From NCBI GenBank assembly GCA_958298945.1, contig OY282610.1, positions 45,949,667 through 46,013,666 of the forward strand: a stretch of 64,000 nt of DNA, given 5' to 3'. The DNA comes from Atherix ibis. Lineage: Eukaryota > Arthropoda > Insecta > Diptera > Athericidae. Position 1 is the first letter of the stretch. The number at the start of each line of letters is the position of its first letter. The translations under genes were made by a program, and so were the position numbers. This document shows positions 36,206 through 48,929 of the stretch, in pieces. The notes under the pieces were generated by a model. It was not told where the DNA came from. It made no database searches and saw only the letters and a list, made by a program, of their open reading frames with translations.

Positions 36206-36704
36206 AAAGTTCGTATATGCTCGCGCATATATCATACTATCAGACAAGCAAAAAAGGTGAAATTTCTCCCTTAAATCATGCAGTGTATAAATGGTGTTAT
36301 CTTAACCTTAGTTAACCAAAGTTAAGGTCTATAAAATATAAATTTTCATAATAATTCTTAATGAACTCTATATAATCAGAATTAATTTCAAGTTTAGAAA
36401 ATTTTTAATATAATAGTTACAACTGAATACAGTAGAATTTGTTAGCTGCTGGTCTAAATTGTAATTTCCGGTTCTTTCATATGCTTCATGGAATGGCCGC
36501 AAAATATCTCAAAAGTGTATATGTCCTCAAAAGACCTCAAAAATCCACAGAATATAGACAAACGATAATTCATGGCCATAAAAAAATAATAATACTCTGT
36601 AGTTAACCCAAGGTATTTATTTGAAAGCAAATACTCTTACAATATACTGAAATATTATTTATTTTTTGTAAACTTGGGAGATAAAATAAAATTATTTTTC
36701 ATTG

Positions 36705-36960
36705 CCAAAAAAGAGTGGGCTAACCACCGTATAGTCCTGATCTGAACCCAATTGAAAACATTTGATTACCAATGAGACTGAGAATGGCCAGGATACGTCC
36801 AGATACCATTCAAAAATTCTAAATATGTTAGAAATGAAGGAGACGTGGGGGTCCATAACGGGAAAATTTCTTAAGCAATTAAGAAGATCAATAAAAAGCC
36901 GCTGTTAAGCTGCCATCAATGCCAAAATATTGAATTTACAGTTGAATAAAATTTTACCTT
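36705..36960 (+). pseudogene. Tc1-like transposase C-terminal relic
   Basis: PPYSPDLNPIEN is the hallmark around the third catalytic residue (Glu) of DD34E Tc1 elements, and LKQLRRSIKSRC-AAINAKI matches the SMPRRCQAVI-AKGG end. Frameshifts between the two. No terminal repeats found. Confidence 0.7.
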
Positions 36961-38555
36961 TTTTTAAGAATTATTTGATTGTATTGTTTAAATAAAAAAA
37001 TAATAATAACATTTGCGAACAAATACATTTTTTTTAGAAAGATGAATTTAAGCTAAATTTTTTGACTAGCATTGTAAAAATTTTCCAATTTCTTCATAAT
37101 GAAAATATTTATTAAATGCAATTTTTTTCCCAAAACCATTCTTATTGCTTGAGTAAGAAAATTAGAAGAATTTTTTCTTAAAGAATCTAAAAAAAATCTA
37201 AAGAAAATTGAAAATGAAATGCAATCCCTTTAATCTTATTGATGAAAGTTGAATGAATGGATTTTTTTAAAGGGTCACTTTATGATAATGCTTTAGCTGA
37301 ATACGCATTATTTAACATATTTTTAAGAATCGACTTTATTCGAATAAATTATTCAAAGTCATGATTAGACGTTTTCTCAAGACAACATTTTAGTAATATC
37401 AAAATTCGTAGCTGATTTTTTGCAGTTGTTGTTATTGTCATATTTTTTTCTACCAAAGACAAATATGTTTTTGGTTTTATTGGTTCATGAGAATTATCAA
37501 AACAATTCAATTATTCTGCTTTGCGCACAATCACAATTCAACGACCAACATTCTCATATTATCAGGATTATACTCTTCATTTTTGGCTTTAACTGAATTT
37601 GATTTAATCACAATCAACTTTTATTTAAGCACCAAATACAATATTACAAAAATCCTTACCACAAAAACTTCTTCAATAAGGGACGAATTAAAGATTTTGG
37701 TATTTGTAATTTTTGTATTGTCGCGACACTGAAAAGGACATAATATTTTTTCATTCTCTTATCTAAAGATGAGATAAGTTAAAATGTCATTATTACAATT
37801 AGATTTGTGTCTATTTTTTAATAATATAATCAATATCGTTAAAAGTGAAAACTTACATTAAAAGTTATGCTCTTGATTTTTTGATAGTCAGTAGAAAAAA
37901 AAATTACCTTTAGTAAAATATTTGAAAATTGACTATTTCTTTAAACGATACATCTTCTTAAAATGGTTTTACCATATATGCAAAATTGTCACTTTTAATA
38001 AAGATTTTAAATTAATTATAAATTAATAATAATTTATTTACACAATAATTTCTAAGTAAAGTTCTATAAAAAATATTGACATTCTTTATTAGAAAAAAAG
38101 AAATTATTTTCAAAGAAGATTTGATAAAATTTCATTTATTATATTTAAAAAAAAAACAATGCTACACTTATTATATAAAATGGTTATTAGTAAAAATGTT
38201 ATTGTAAATGAAAAATTTTAATGTGAAATATTTTCAAAAATTCCATTAAGTTTATGCATTTTTATTGATTTCGATCCATTAAGTTGCATCGAATATTAGA
38301 ATAAACTACCAAGAGTACCTTTCAAAACTTTAATTTTCATGACAATATAAATGAATTTATTTGCAAAAAAATTGAATGACTTAAAAAATTATACGATTAC
38401 TATTTTTCCTAAAGCCATTTCTAGTAACATTTGTCCTGTAAAAGTGAATACTCAGCAACACGAGCACCTTGATTATATACTGCTACTATTTATCTATTAT
38501 AACAAAATATGCCAGAGTCTAAAAAAAAAATTATTAAAAAAATAATACTAATGTT
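36961..38555. other. AT-rich non-coding DNA
   Basis: No recognised feature. Confidence 0.45.
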
Positions 38556-38559
38556 CATA

Positions 38560-40090
38560 GTCCCTAAGAGTCTTTCTCCCAAAAATTTTAAGCCCTCGGA
38601 AATTAAATCTACTTTTCTGGGCCTTCCCAATAAAAAAGCTCCTGGTTATGATCTAATAACAACTCCCATTCTGAAGCAAATTTCCCGAATAGCTTTAGTT
38701 TTAATTACACATATTTTTAATAGTATCCTACGTACAAACTATTTTCCCTTACTCTGAAAATTTCATTATAATGATTCCTAAACCAAATAAACCCATTAAT
38801 TCTCCTTGCTCCTATAGACCTATCAGTCTCTTATCAATTCTTGATAAGATATTTAAAAAACTACTATTAAAACGACTCTACCCAGTCCTAGTTAATGAAA
38901 AAATTATTCCTGATCACCAATTTGGATCTGAACACTCAACTAACCAGTAATGTCATCGCATTGTTGATCATATTGCATACTCTCTTGAGAGGAAAGAGTA
39001 TTGCCCAGGAGTATTTTTAGATATCTCCCAAGCTTTTGATCATGTGTGGCATCCTGGACTCCTCTGGAAACTCAACAGCTTTTTTCCTTTATCATAAATT
39101 CATGTCTCTCCCAACATTATTTAAAAGTTGCAATTAACTCAGAATCCTTGGAAATATATCCTATTCTAGCCGGAGTCCCACAAGGCAGTATTCTTGGTCC
39201 CATTTTATATAATATTTATACCCATGATATCCCAGCTGATCCTAATATTATCATTGCTACTTATGCAGACGATACGGACATACTTGCTACCCATATAAAT
39301 CCTGACATAACTTCCAACAATTTACAATTCCATATACACAACGTTGAATTCTGGTTTAAGAGATGAAGAGTGAAGGTAAATGAACAGAAGAGTGCTCACA
39401 TTAATTTCACACTTTGTCAAGAAAAACCTACCCCTTTATACCTTGATAGCAACATGATTTCACAATATGATAAAGTGCGTTATTTGGGACTTTACCTGTA
39501 TAAGAGACTAACATGAAACCCACATACTCGTACTAGACTAAAAAGAGTTGAAGCTAACAGACGTTACCTACAACTTCTTAGACTACTTGACAAACGCTCA
39601 AAACTTATAACCAAAAGTAAACTTCTAATCTACAATACAATTATAAAACCTATTTGGACATATGGAATTAAACTTTGGGATTCAACGAATTGTTCCAATT
39701 CTTATCACGTCCAGGCCTTACAATCCAAGATCCTTCGTAAAATTTTTGATGCCCCCTTTTATGTTCGTAACACCGTAATAAATCTTGACCTAAATGTTCC
39801 CTTTATTCAAGACCTGTGAATTTCCCGCTATCAAAAATTTCACTCCCGTTTCCCCTAACATCATAATACACTTATGATAGAATTGGCTAGTACTGCCCTC
39901 CCCGGAAACACTCATCGGAGACTTAAGAGACAATGACCTAGAGATTTTCTAGTGGAATCGAACTTCCTTTAGTTGAAGAAACGCCGATGGGTGTTTGGTC
40001 CCAATTTAAGATGCACAATATTGTAAATTAAAATGTTATATTTACAATAAAATTATAGTTGCAAATAAAATAAAAATAAAAATCAATACT
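38560..40090 (+). pseudogene. Jockey-like LINE, 5' truncated ORF2 with 3' tail
   Basis: Reverse transcriptase and C-terminal region of a jockey-clade non-LTR retrotransposon. In order: LPNKKAPGYDLITTPILK, IPKPNKPIN, YRPISLLSILDKIFKKLL, DHQFGSEHST, GVFLDISQAFDHVWHPGLLW, LAGVPQGSILGPILYNIYTH, ATYADDTDILATH (catalytic YADD at about 39262), RYLGLYL, KPIWTYGIKLWD and IQDL-ISRY. No endonuclease is present. Stops and frameshifts lie near 38755, 38948, 39090 and 39365 and beyond. The 3' end runs into an aaataaa-rich tail (about 40050-40090), as expected for target-primed reverse transcription. Its C-terminal part corresponds to the fragment at 22428. Confidence 0.9.
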
Positions 40091-41285
40091 TTTTCCATAA
40101 AACTATTCCAACAAAAAAACTATTTAATAAATATTATAAATTGCTCGAAAAAATTTACTTTGCGGTATAAACTTTTAGATAATTATTTCCGGAAAAATCT
40201 AAAAATTTATCTATCATCTAAGATGTAAAATCAAAAATAAAAATAAAGATAATAGGAAAGATACAAGAGTTGATTCGGTATGGGAAGGTAATCCAGAAAT
40301 TACTACAAGGCTCACATTCGTTTCATAACATTTCTTCAGGACGAAAAACTATTACTAAAAATACAACCGTGTCCCAGGGTGTAGTAAACAATTTTGACAG
40401 TTCATTGAAAAAAAAAAAACAAAAAAATTCCACGGCTTCATCGATCCCAAGGATCATTTACAATAAAACTTCAATATAAGACCAATTTGTTTGCGACTTC
40501 CGTCTGTTCATCTCCTTTTCTTCCAGATTGTACCTTTTGGTCGCTCGTCTATTTTATTAGAGCAAGTTAAACGGGTTAAGAAGTATTTTTTTTCAATTTT
40601 AATATTGTCTGCAACTACATATAATTTGTAACATACCAACTTTTTTTCATAGACAAAAATACTAGGACATAAAGATATATAAGGGAACAGACCCATCGAA
40701 CCCAATAGTAAATTATCATTTATTTTATAAATTGAAAAGATCGCCTATAGTTTTCTGGGTAAAGTGGACATGAATGAAATTTTTTATAACAGGAGATGTA
40801 CAGTTTACGAACAAAATGAACATTTAAATCCTGTTAGATAACATTGTTTCGTACATAAAAGGAAGCATTGACAATTTTTCGAAGGACTCCGGTATTATAG
40901 CATTTGAATTCAAAGGGAATTGGATTGCTTGATCGAAACTCAAAGTTCTAGTCTATACGTCCATGTTGGTTTCAGAACCGTATATCGTTAATAATAATCT
41001 GCTTTTTATTATCAGTTTTGATCTACTGTCTAGGAGTCCTAGTAATTGTTTGTATCGTGTAAGGGTTTCATGTTAACCGTTTGTCGATCGTAAGTCTGAG
41101 ATAATGGACACTTATTTTTTTATGGTAGATTACTGACGCTTAGGGTTATGTCAGGAATCTGTTCTCGGCGAAATGTAAAAGTAACAGGAGCACATTTTTT
41201 GCTCATTTATATCTTCTAATGAATTGTTGTATATCTATATCCCCTTAACATACCTTCTGGAATATGGCATGGATGCATCCACTAC
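40091..41285. other. Non-coding DNA
   Basis: AT-rich, no recognised gene. Confidence 0.45.
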
Positions 41286-41289
41286 CGTC

Positions 41290-41810
41290 TACGGGGGGGC
41301 CACTGGCGTGTACTGATCTTCAACAGAATGTATGAAATTTGGCAACGTCTATGGGATGAAAGTGAGAATAGCAGTTGGACGCGCATGTTCCTCGGATGTG
41401 TGATTTGCATCTGCGTATGGATTTGACTTTGGTCTGTACCTTGGGTATTTACTCACGGGATACGGCAGTATGAATGGGTTCCTCTACAAGCGTGGTCTAG
41501 CTGCGGTGGCTAGATGTCCTTGTAAGGTGGCGCAGGAGAATTCTAAGCACCTTCTCATTGAGTGTACGGGGATTTGCGTGACTTAGGTGCATGTGGAGTC
41601 GTGGTGAATGATGAGGGTGTGGATGTGAGTGGCGTGTTGGGTGTGAGAGACATGTATAAATGCCTTAATACAATAGGTGCGTGAGCTATTTGCCGTAGCT
41701 CTTTTTGAGAGGAGAGCAAGAATGGTGCGTGAACGAATGTGTGAATGACACGCAGGCTAGCTACAACCAGGTGAAAGACCAAGGTCGATTCTGGTTGTAC
41801 TTTCGGGTCT
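41290..41810 (+). pseudogene. R1-like LINE, C-terminal end
   Basis: The zinc-knuckle region of an R1-clade ORF2 is visible: MNGFLYKRGLAAVARCPC, then ENSKHLLIECTG (Cys, Cys, His, Cys in the expected order). It is preceded by WDESENSSWTRMFL and followed by VALFERRARMVRERMCE. Stops and one or two frameshifts. This and the following 200 bp are clearly richer in G and C than the rest of the window, so it probably arrived recently or from a different sequence context. 41811-42041 would be its 3' untranslated part. Confidence 0.75.
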
Positions 41811-42041
41811 TGGTGAACCCGAGTACCTGAGCTGGCTTAGCGGTACCTAGGGATTTCGGGGTGAAGCATGGTGTTGGAACACACTGTGCCCGATATTGGT
41901 GAGGCGCTTAGGCAGCAACGTAGTGCCTGTGGTTGATATTCCTATCGCAGGTACGGTCTCCGCATCGCTAATGGGAGATACTAGTAATTATCTCGGGCGC
42001 TGTCACTGCTTATGACAGTAGAGGTATAGGTAGTCCCCACC

Positions 42042-42109
42042 ACGCACCACCATTATTGGCAGTTAACAGTCAGTTTACTGACTGTTAACTGCCAATAATG
42101 GTGGTGCGT
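42042..42109. repeat. Near-perfect 68-bp palindrome
   Basis: Arms of 33 bp (42042-42074, 42077-42109) are exact complements, with only tt between. It sits at the 3' end of the R1-like sequence. Such a structure would extrude as a hairpin, and can also be created by fold-back copying in vivo or during library preparation. Confidence 0.93.
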
Positions 42110-42244
42110 TGATTGAGCGTAACTCAATCCCTATGGCCGTAGGCGACTCATGGTTTAACGTTTAAAGACAACTAAGTCACGTTAAATAATATATTATAAC
42201 TTTCGGAATATGGATACCTTCTACAACTGTTCTAATTATATTTC

Positions 42245-42430
42245 CATCTGTTTTAAGATTATGTTTACTTTGTCTTCGCTTAGCAGAGGATCGGTCAACC
42301 GCAGCTATCCTACTGCCTATTTTCGTGCAGCTTGGGGCATCACCATACTTTCGTCCATTAAGCGGAGTAGCCATAATGTCAATTTCGGGTTATTATCTTT
42401 CATCAATATGGTTATCTATCTATGATTGGT
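42245..42430 (+). repeat. Dispersed repeat DR-1, copy 2
   Basis: Shares ttttcgtgcag, tttcgggttattatctt, tcaatatgg and tatctatgattgg with the other two copies. Confidence 0.65.
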
Positions 42431-42539
42431 TTTTCCTTCTGAAAGACGGTATTGATATTTTCAAGTTTCTATGGCTGATGGGTTATTTTTGCGGACTTTT
42501 TTGTTAGGAAAGAATAACAGGATAAGAAAATTAAAGTAG

Positions 42540-42870
42540 AATTGAAAGTCAAGTGGTTTTTGGAAATTAGCGTAGGACCTCCGACCTCTTGAATAGTTAT
42601 CCTACACGCTAAAATTTGTGTTACCGGGTCGGATAGATGTAGAGGTGGCTGTGGAAAGATCTTTATGATTTGTAAACGTGGCTGTGTCGTCGACTTATGT
42701 TGCGGTAAGTATACCATTGTGACAAGGAATAACATGGGTATAAATGTTATGAAGGTGTGGATCTATGATACTTCCCTGACGGACACCAGCGGAAATAGGA
42801 TAAATGTCAGACTAATCCATATTTTCAAATACCTGAAAATATCGGTCTGAAATATAAGATCTTAAGATGT
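42540..42870 (+). pseudogene. R1-like LINE reverse-transcriptase segment
   Basis: ICKRGCVVDLCCGKYTIVTR then IFKYLKISV match the part of an R1-clade reverse transcriptase after the YADD box (CKRWC...EKT..., then KYLGI). Cysteine-rich only by chance. Fragmentary. Confidence 0.5.
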
Positions 42871-42954
42871 AGAAATAACAAGAGTGTAAGAACCACTGCT
42901 ACGAAAAAAATTAATCCTAAAATATCTCTGTCTTTTTATTGACATCAAGGGTGT

Positions 42955-43070
42955 GATTGCTCAGCATCAATTTGGATCATACCACTGTGCGTCAGTGTCA
43001 TTTTATAGTCGATTACATGGCGTGTTCTCTAGAGTGAAAGGAATTTTGGCAAAGAGTACTTAAGAATAAA
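42955..43070 (+). pseudogene. Jockey-like LINE scrap
   Basis: HQFGS followed, after a frameshift, by CHFIVDYMACSLE-KEF. This corresponds to DHQFGS...CHRIVDHIAYSLERKEY in the LINE at 38560. Confidence 0.6.
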
Positions 43071-43093
43071 TGCTCTGGTCAAGATGGTATCGG

Positions 43094-43149
43094 ACACATA
43101 ATTTGGAATAGGTATTCTTCTACGAACAAACCTATTCCAAATTGTGTGT
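43094..43149. repeat. Inverted repeat, 19-bp arms
   Basis: acacataatttggaatagg (43094-43112) and its complement with one change (43131-43149), spacer 18 bases. Confidence 0.8.
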
Positions 43150-44615
43150 TTAATATCATCGGTATCGGTCACATAACATAATATGTGTTCTTCTAGATGG
43201 AAGAGAATATTTGTTCAACTACTCCTCAAAAAAGCAAAGTTTTCGTACCCGTCCATTTCCCAATCATGTCCTTTTTTTCATATGAAATATTGTTCCGGTA
43301 TGAAAGACTGCTGGTATATTTTTGTCACATACACAAAGTTTATGAAAGACTTTCAAACCTTCTGACCACTTGTAAGGTCTGATACTAAATTAAGAGGATT
43401 TGACAAAAATAATCTCCTTTTCTCACATATATATTGAACATACATATTTTCTCAAGTAATTATTTATGAATATTGTTAAATATTATCTTTTCTAAAATAT
43501 CATTAGAACTAAAAAGTCCTAGCATTCTCGGAACTGCTATAGAGTTGGCAAAATTTTTTTATTTATTGTTTTTTTTTTTAAATAATTCTTCTACATTTTT
43601 AAATTTAACATTTTATATATATGGTATATATAAAAGAATATGTTTAATTTTGAAATATTTATATATTTAACAAATAAAGTTAAATTAAATATACTTTAAC
43701 ATAATCGGTTTCTGATGAAAAGGACATAAAAGATTAGAACTGCGATAAATTTTCAATTAAAGTCAAAGTTTATCTCTGCAAATTTTTCTTTTTTATTAAA
43801 GATATCGGTGTTGGGATAATTATTCATAAAAGGATGTATGAGTCTCTAAGGATGTATGTACACGTTATCGGAAAGTAAATTATCTACAATATCATGAATA
43901 TAAAATGGCACCTTGTATCGTATTGTCATTCCAAAAAAGATGTTCTTTTATCGTGGAATAATTGTTGAATAAATTGAAAATTTCGATAAAACTTTAAGGA
44001 ACAAAGATTTGCATATATACACTCGTACACCTCAATATATGTACAGATGTACATAAAATGATTAATAAATATTCAAGTAAATATAGAATTGCCGAGTATA
44101 TTTTCCGATGATGGTAAAAGTATGGGATTGAAAAGTTTTAATCTGAAATTAAATACATTTAATATTGAAATAATTTATTCAATATTTATTTTAATATATT
44201 ATAAATAAAAGATATTAAATTGAAAATAAATTATTATTTAATTCATTAATTAATAACCATATTAGATAAAGATTTTAATTGTAGAAAATTTGTAGATTTT
44301 TTTATTGCGATTGCCTTCATGCGTAATTATAGTGTTATTCGTGGTTATATAAAAATAATACTACTTGTAAAATTTGATTAGTTAATATTTTAAGTTATTT
44401 ATAGTAAGTAATATTTTAACTGAAATTTTAGGTACCCTGGCTTTGTTACCCATTAGAAGGTTGTGAACTAGATGCAAATGTTGCTAGTATCGCCAAATCA
44501 AGATATCAGAAATATAGTTTTACTATGATAAATTACTTTTGAGATTAATTAATTAACGAGTTATAGTTTGTGATTCAGAAATTATCGGTTAGTCGAGAAA
44601 GTTCGTGTCATTTTT
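43150..44615. other. AT-rich non-coding DNA
   Basis: No recognised feature. Contains a short atatata run near 43610. Confidence 0.45.
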
Positions 44616-44619
44616 TAAG

Positions 44620-45270
44620 TAAAATGGAAACGCCTAAATCGGACTGCTAAAATCAATTTATTCAAACCATTTTTTCGGTCTGAGCAATAATTCCATCGGT
44701 ATAGAATTTCTATGGTGTCTGGTTTAAAAACTGATTCAAGTGGTTTTTATAGGCCATCTTAAAGCCAGCTTGGTTCCATTAAGAGAGTTATGCAGCGATA
44801 ATCGGATGGTGCTGTGTCCGGTGAATGCATCAAAATTTCCCAGGCAAGATCTCTTCCAAAGATGTATGTGGTCGAGTGTTACCATGGTGGAAGACGACAT
44901 TCTTCTTAATAATCGATTCTGGCTTAAAAAATGGCTCGATTTAATTGCGCTTAAGCAGCACACTTAATTCATGAAGCATCTAAATATCAAGTTTCTTTTT
45001 GAAACCAGCCTTTTGCAAATGGTTTCAAACTATTTGGTTGTGAATGTTTAATTCACAAACTATTTCATGACTGTTGATATGCCGGTTATGCCTAATTTTT
45101 CTAAGAATTTTATTACTTTTTTTGGTAAATAGCCAACCAGAATGGGACTTATTTTTGACACCAAAAGTTTCCAGAACAAAAACGAGCGAACCAATTGCGT
45201 AATGCTAATTTTGATACTGCACCTATCTTCCGCTACATAATATTTTTGAGGTTATTTTTTTTCAAAAAAT
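44620..45270 (-). pseudogene. Mariner transposase relic, heavily decayed
   Basis: Complement strand, pieced across frames: GAVSKLALRNWFARFCSGNF, HINSHEIVCELNIHNQIVWN (helix-turn-helix), HLQKAGFKKKLDI, MLHEL, then after a deletion KKNVVFHHGNTRPHTS (second Asp replaced by Gly), EILMHSPDTAPSDY (third Asp region), NHLNQFLNQ and KFYTDGII. No terminal repeats seen. Between 45233 and 45420 an unrecognised open stretch lies upstream. Confidence 0.68.
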
Positions 45271-45970
45271 ATGCACTATTTTGCACATCTCGTGCCTTAA
45301 TTCGGCGATTACCTGAAGGATGTCGGTTTTCAAATGTCAAACAACGTCTTATCGCACTCATCTCTTGGAGGCCATTTGATATCGAAATTATGCGTCCTAG
45401 AAACTTTTCAAGCAATGAAGCTAAAATTGGTCGTGGAGCTGTTTTGATAAAATCACATATGGTACATAGTAAAATTTTTAAACTCAGAATAAAAAAATAT
45501 CGATAATAGCGGTCAGAATCGATGCTCAGAAAAATTTCACTTTCATAGAATTACGGGTTAAGCCAACTTTAGACCCGAATGCGTACCTGGCTACAATAGC
45601 TTACTATATATATTTTAAAACCCATATATATATATAAAAAATCATAAAGACAAATCCACCAAGCGAAAATGAGCCTCACCGCTTTAAAAAAAATTTGTTT
45701 TTCACTAAGCGCGAAACATTGCTAAGGTAGGACCACCGCATTTGCAGAAAGTTCTTACAATTTCAACGAATTTTTTGATTATTAATAAATCCATTTTTGA
45801 AAATGACAAGTTTTTGGAATAAAACATTTTATTTAAAATATATTTTTTTTTACAACTATCAAATAACAGAGTTGTACTTTTCAAACTACAAAATGTTGAA
45901 AAATTTCTGTCCATACACATATTACCGAAGTAATTGTGATTGATTTTTTTCGTGAAAATTGACTAATCAA

Positions 45971-46083
45971 TATTGAATATTTCGTTGAATGTTAAACTTA
46001 ACTTCGTAAGTCCAGATAGTCAAATTGACGAAATATTGAATATTTCGTTGAATGTTAAACTTAACTTCGTAAGTCCAGATAGT
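45971..46083. repeat. 63-bp tandem duplication
   Basis: tattgaatatttcgttgaat ... gtccagatagtc occurs at 45971 and again at 46034 with no difference that I see over the 50 bases compared, so it is recent. Confidence 0.88.
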
Positions 46084-46238
46084 CTTTACGGATATATCGT
46101 GCTCGGAATATTTATTTCATAATAATATCAATGGTTTTAGTAAGAGAAAAAGTAACGATAATATTAAGAAAATTTCAATTTCTAAGCTTGTAAATATTTT
46201 AAAAATAACTATATTAAAGAAATTCAATAAATTATGTA

Positions 46239-46838
46239 TACGAGGTTTGTTTAAAAAGTATCGCTAATTTTGAATTTTTATATATTTTCGATTTTTTGTG
46301 GCGTTATGTTCGACGAGTTCGGCCATTTTGAATGTTCAGTTAAGGTTTGACAGCTGTTTTTTTTTGCACGTGTTTTCTTCGATTGCAGGGGCATGGTGCA
46401 TCATTAGTTCTTGCCACAGGGTAGAATGGTCAATAAGAAAAATTACCTGCAAGTTATGCGCAAGTTGCGTGAAGCAATCCGCCAGAAACGCCCGCATTGA
46501 CTTTTGCACCATGATAACGCCCCTGCTCACGCATCGTTGCTTGTGCGAGATTTTTTGTCCAAAAATAACTCACTAATAATGCCGCAGCCACCGTATTCCC
46601 CAGATATGGCCCCCTGTGACTTTTTCTTATTCCCGAAACAGATTCTTTGATCGATGTTTTGGAATGGGCCAAAATCGAAGATGAGCCAAAACACGTGCAA
46701 GCAAAGCAGCTGTCAAAAATTAACTGAAAATTCAAAATGGCTGAACTTTTTTTTTGAATTTACAGTTAATTTCGAAAATCAAATATACGTAATCCGCGGA
46801 AATTCAAAATTCGCGATACTTTTTGAACAGACCTAGTA
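46239..46838 (+). mobile_element. Head-to-head rearranged vertumnana-like mariner, copy 3
   Basis: Left: normal 5' end with leader (ttcggccattttgaatgttc). Middle: transposase pieces RGMVHH, FLPQGRMVN, LLHHDNAPAHASLLVRDFL and PYSPDMAPCDFFLFPK. Right: instead of the 3' tail, 46639-46838 is an inverted copy of the 5' leader, starting at the complement of the MDQRIC codons and ending with the 5' terminal repeat and TA. The joint tcccgaaaca/gattctttgat is the same as in the copy at 55875. The 5' leader is further joined by deletion to the VFFDCRG region. It would have two equivalent 5' ends if bound by transposase. Confidence 0.9.
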
Positions 46839-48535
46839 AAATAATATAAAAATAAAAATAATAAAATTGCAATATTAAAAATATTATAAAGAACAGCACA
46901 GACAGTATTACTTTCATCTATTCCAGTGTTAATATAATAAATTCAAAGGAAAAAGTATTTTACTGCTTTAAATTTAATTTACATACGATAAATGAATATT
47001 ATTCTACTAGTTATCTTAGTAAAGATGTGAATCAAATAAGCAAAAATATGTTAATAATACTTAAACTGGTCCTTTACTCAACAAGAGCTTATTTCGACAA
47101 GATTCTTTCTAATATTAATATTCCAACTTCGTATACATATATGTATCTATCTATGAAGATTCTTAGTTAGTTTTTTTTTTATTTTAACTGTCTGAATGAG
47201 GAGATAATAATTAATACTTCAAAATATAATTACAAATTCAAACAAACTCTCTAAACTTGCTATACTAACATTATAAGTAGAATTTCTTGTAAAGTACCAC
47301 TTGAACTATTTTACTGTACACGTTGGAATAGAATTTATTCATTCTTAAGTAATTTTCAAAAACAATTCTTAGAAATATGAATGCAAATATTAGCATATAT
47401 TTTGATAAATACAAATATTTAACATTGAAACTAGTTATAATACGGGTAGACATTTTGAGTTTCTAATAAACTATATCAATAGTTCTTAAATAAGGAATTA
47501 TGCTTAAATTAATGTAAACAACTTTTTTTTTCTTAATAGAATTTATATTCATACTTTAGATAAAAATTGATAAAATACAGATTATTATGGTTTTTCCTCC
47601 TAGAAATTTCCAGATAAAGTAAACCTTTCAGTCAGTAGGACGATAAATTAATAAGCAATTAACTTTGTAAGCCTAAAAAAATCACAAATTATAATTCACA
47701 ATAGTCGAAAAAAAGCATATTCATCATTATTTGAATACACATAAATCCACAATGAATATAGTACAGCAAACGTCGTGATTTGTTGAAAATTTCTCAATAA
47801 TTAAATCAATCCTAACCTGTCAATTTCTATACCATTTGCCAAAAATCAGATACGTTCTGCCGAAATTGTCAAATTTCTCTAGGGAAATTATCACAAATAA
47901 GTCTTTTTTTAAGGATAGAGAAATACAAATTAAAAAATAAAACACGAATTCTTTAATTCGAACAATTTAAAAGTAAAAAATAAAAATCTGTAAATTTTAG
48001 TCAAATCGATTTTTTTTCAAAGATTCTAGTTTTTTTTTTTAAATTAATATTTTACCTTCAAGTATTCATATATTAATAATATAGGCCAGAATAAATATTT
48101 TTTACATTTCAACTATTTTGATTATTTTTTGGAATCTTACTGGAAAATATATCAATTAGTGTAGATTTGACAGATATTGTGACAACCAATTTTCCATACT
48201 AATTTATACATGCACTTATGATGGTATAAAAAAAAAGACAAAATAATTTCCCAAAACTTTTTTGTGCTAAGTTGCACTCGTTTTTGTATATTTTTTATTA
48301 ATCTTTTTTATATGACAACTCAAACAAGTACTTTAGAAAATAATGTTAAATAAACTATCTTAAAAATACAGTTTTGATTAAATTTCTATTTTCTTATATT
48401 GATTAAGCTTTATCATTTTTTTTAATAATATTGTAAATGGCCGCCCTAAAACTTTTTGCAGAATTCGATCCTACTTTTGAGGTCATTTCTGAAGATATTT
48501 TCACCTACTTCAAGGTGTAATTTGGCTATTGTTTG
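46839..48535. other. AT-rich non-coding DNA
   Basis: No recognised feature. Confidence 0.5.
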
Positions 48536-48539
48536 ACGG

Positions 48540-48870
48540 ATGTTGATTTTTAAATTACGCTTAAAAATTGAGGTATTTATGTATAAATAGGATTTTTTAT
48601 GTAGCTTTGGAAGAAAAAGTCCAACGGCCTCAAATCAAAACGATGTTTTAGGGTAATTGATATCACCAAATCTCATAATAACATGTCCTGTGATTTTTTC
48701 GCACAAAAAGGGACAGTTTTGATGTTTTGTGGCTTGTGGCAAAAAAATGCACACCTTCAGAGCAATAATGTATACCAGTTAGTTAATTGTTGTGGATAAA
48801 AAAGCTTTCTCACATGTTTGTGTGGGTTTCTAGAGCCCCATATATGAAAGTGTTGCGGAGAATCCAGTTT
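48540..48870 (-). pseudogene. DD41D-like transposase relic, C-terminal
   Basis: The complement strand shows WTFFFQS or FLPKLHKKSYLYI (for DFFLWGY-K) and LKINIRQTIAKL, resembling the helix that ends this family. Very decayed. Confidence 0.4.
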
Positions 48871-48929
48871 TATCAGTTTCACGACGGGCTATTGCGCCTG
48901 TCCACAATGACCACATAGCGAATGAAAGC

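Noticed and set aside
36121..42109. Palindromes as transcription terminators or phage-type attachment sites
   Set aside because: Context is eukaryotic repeat DNA; no T tract after the stem and no integrase.
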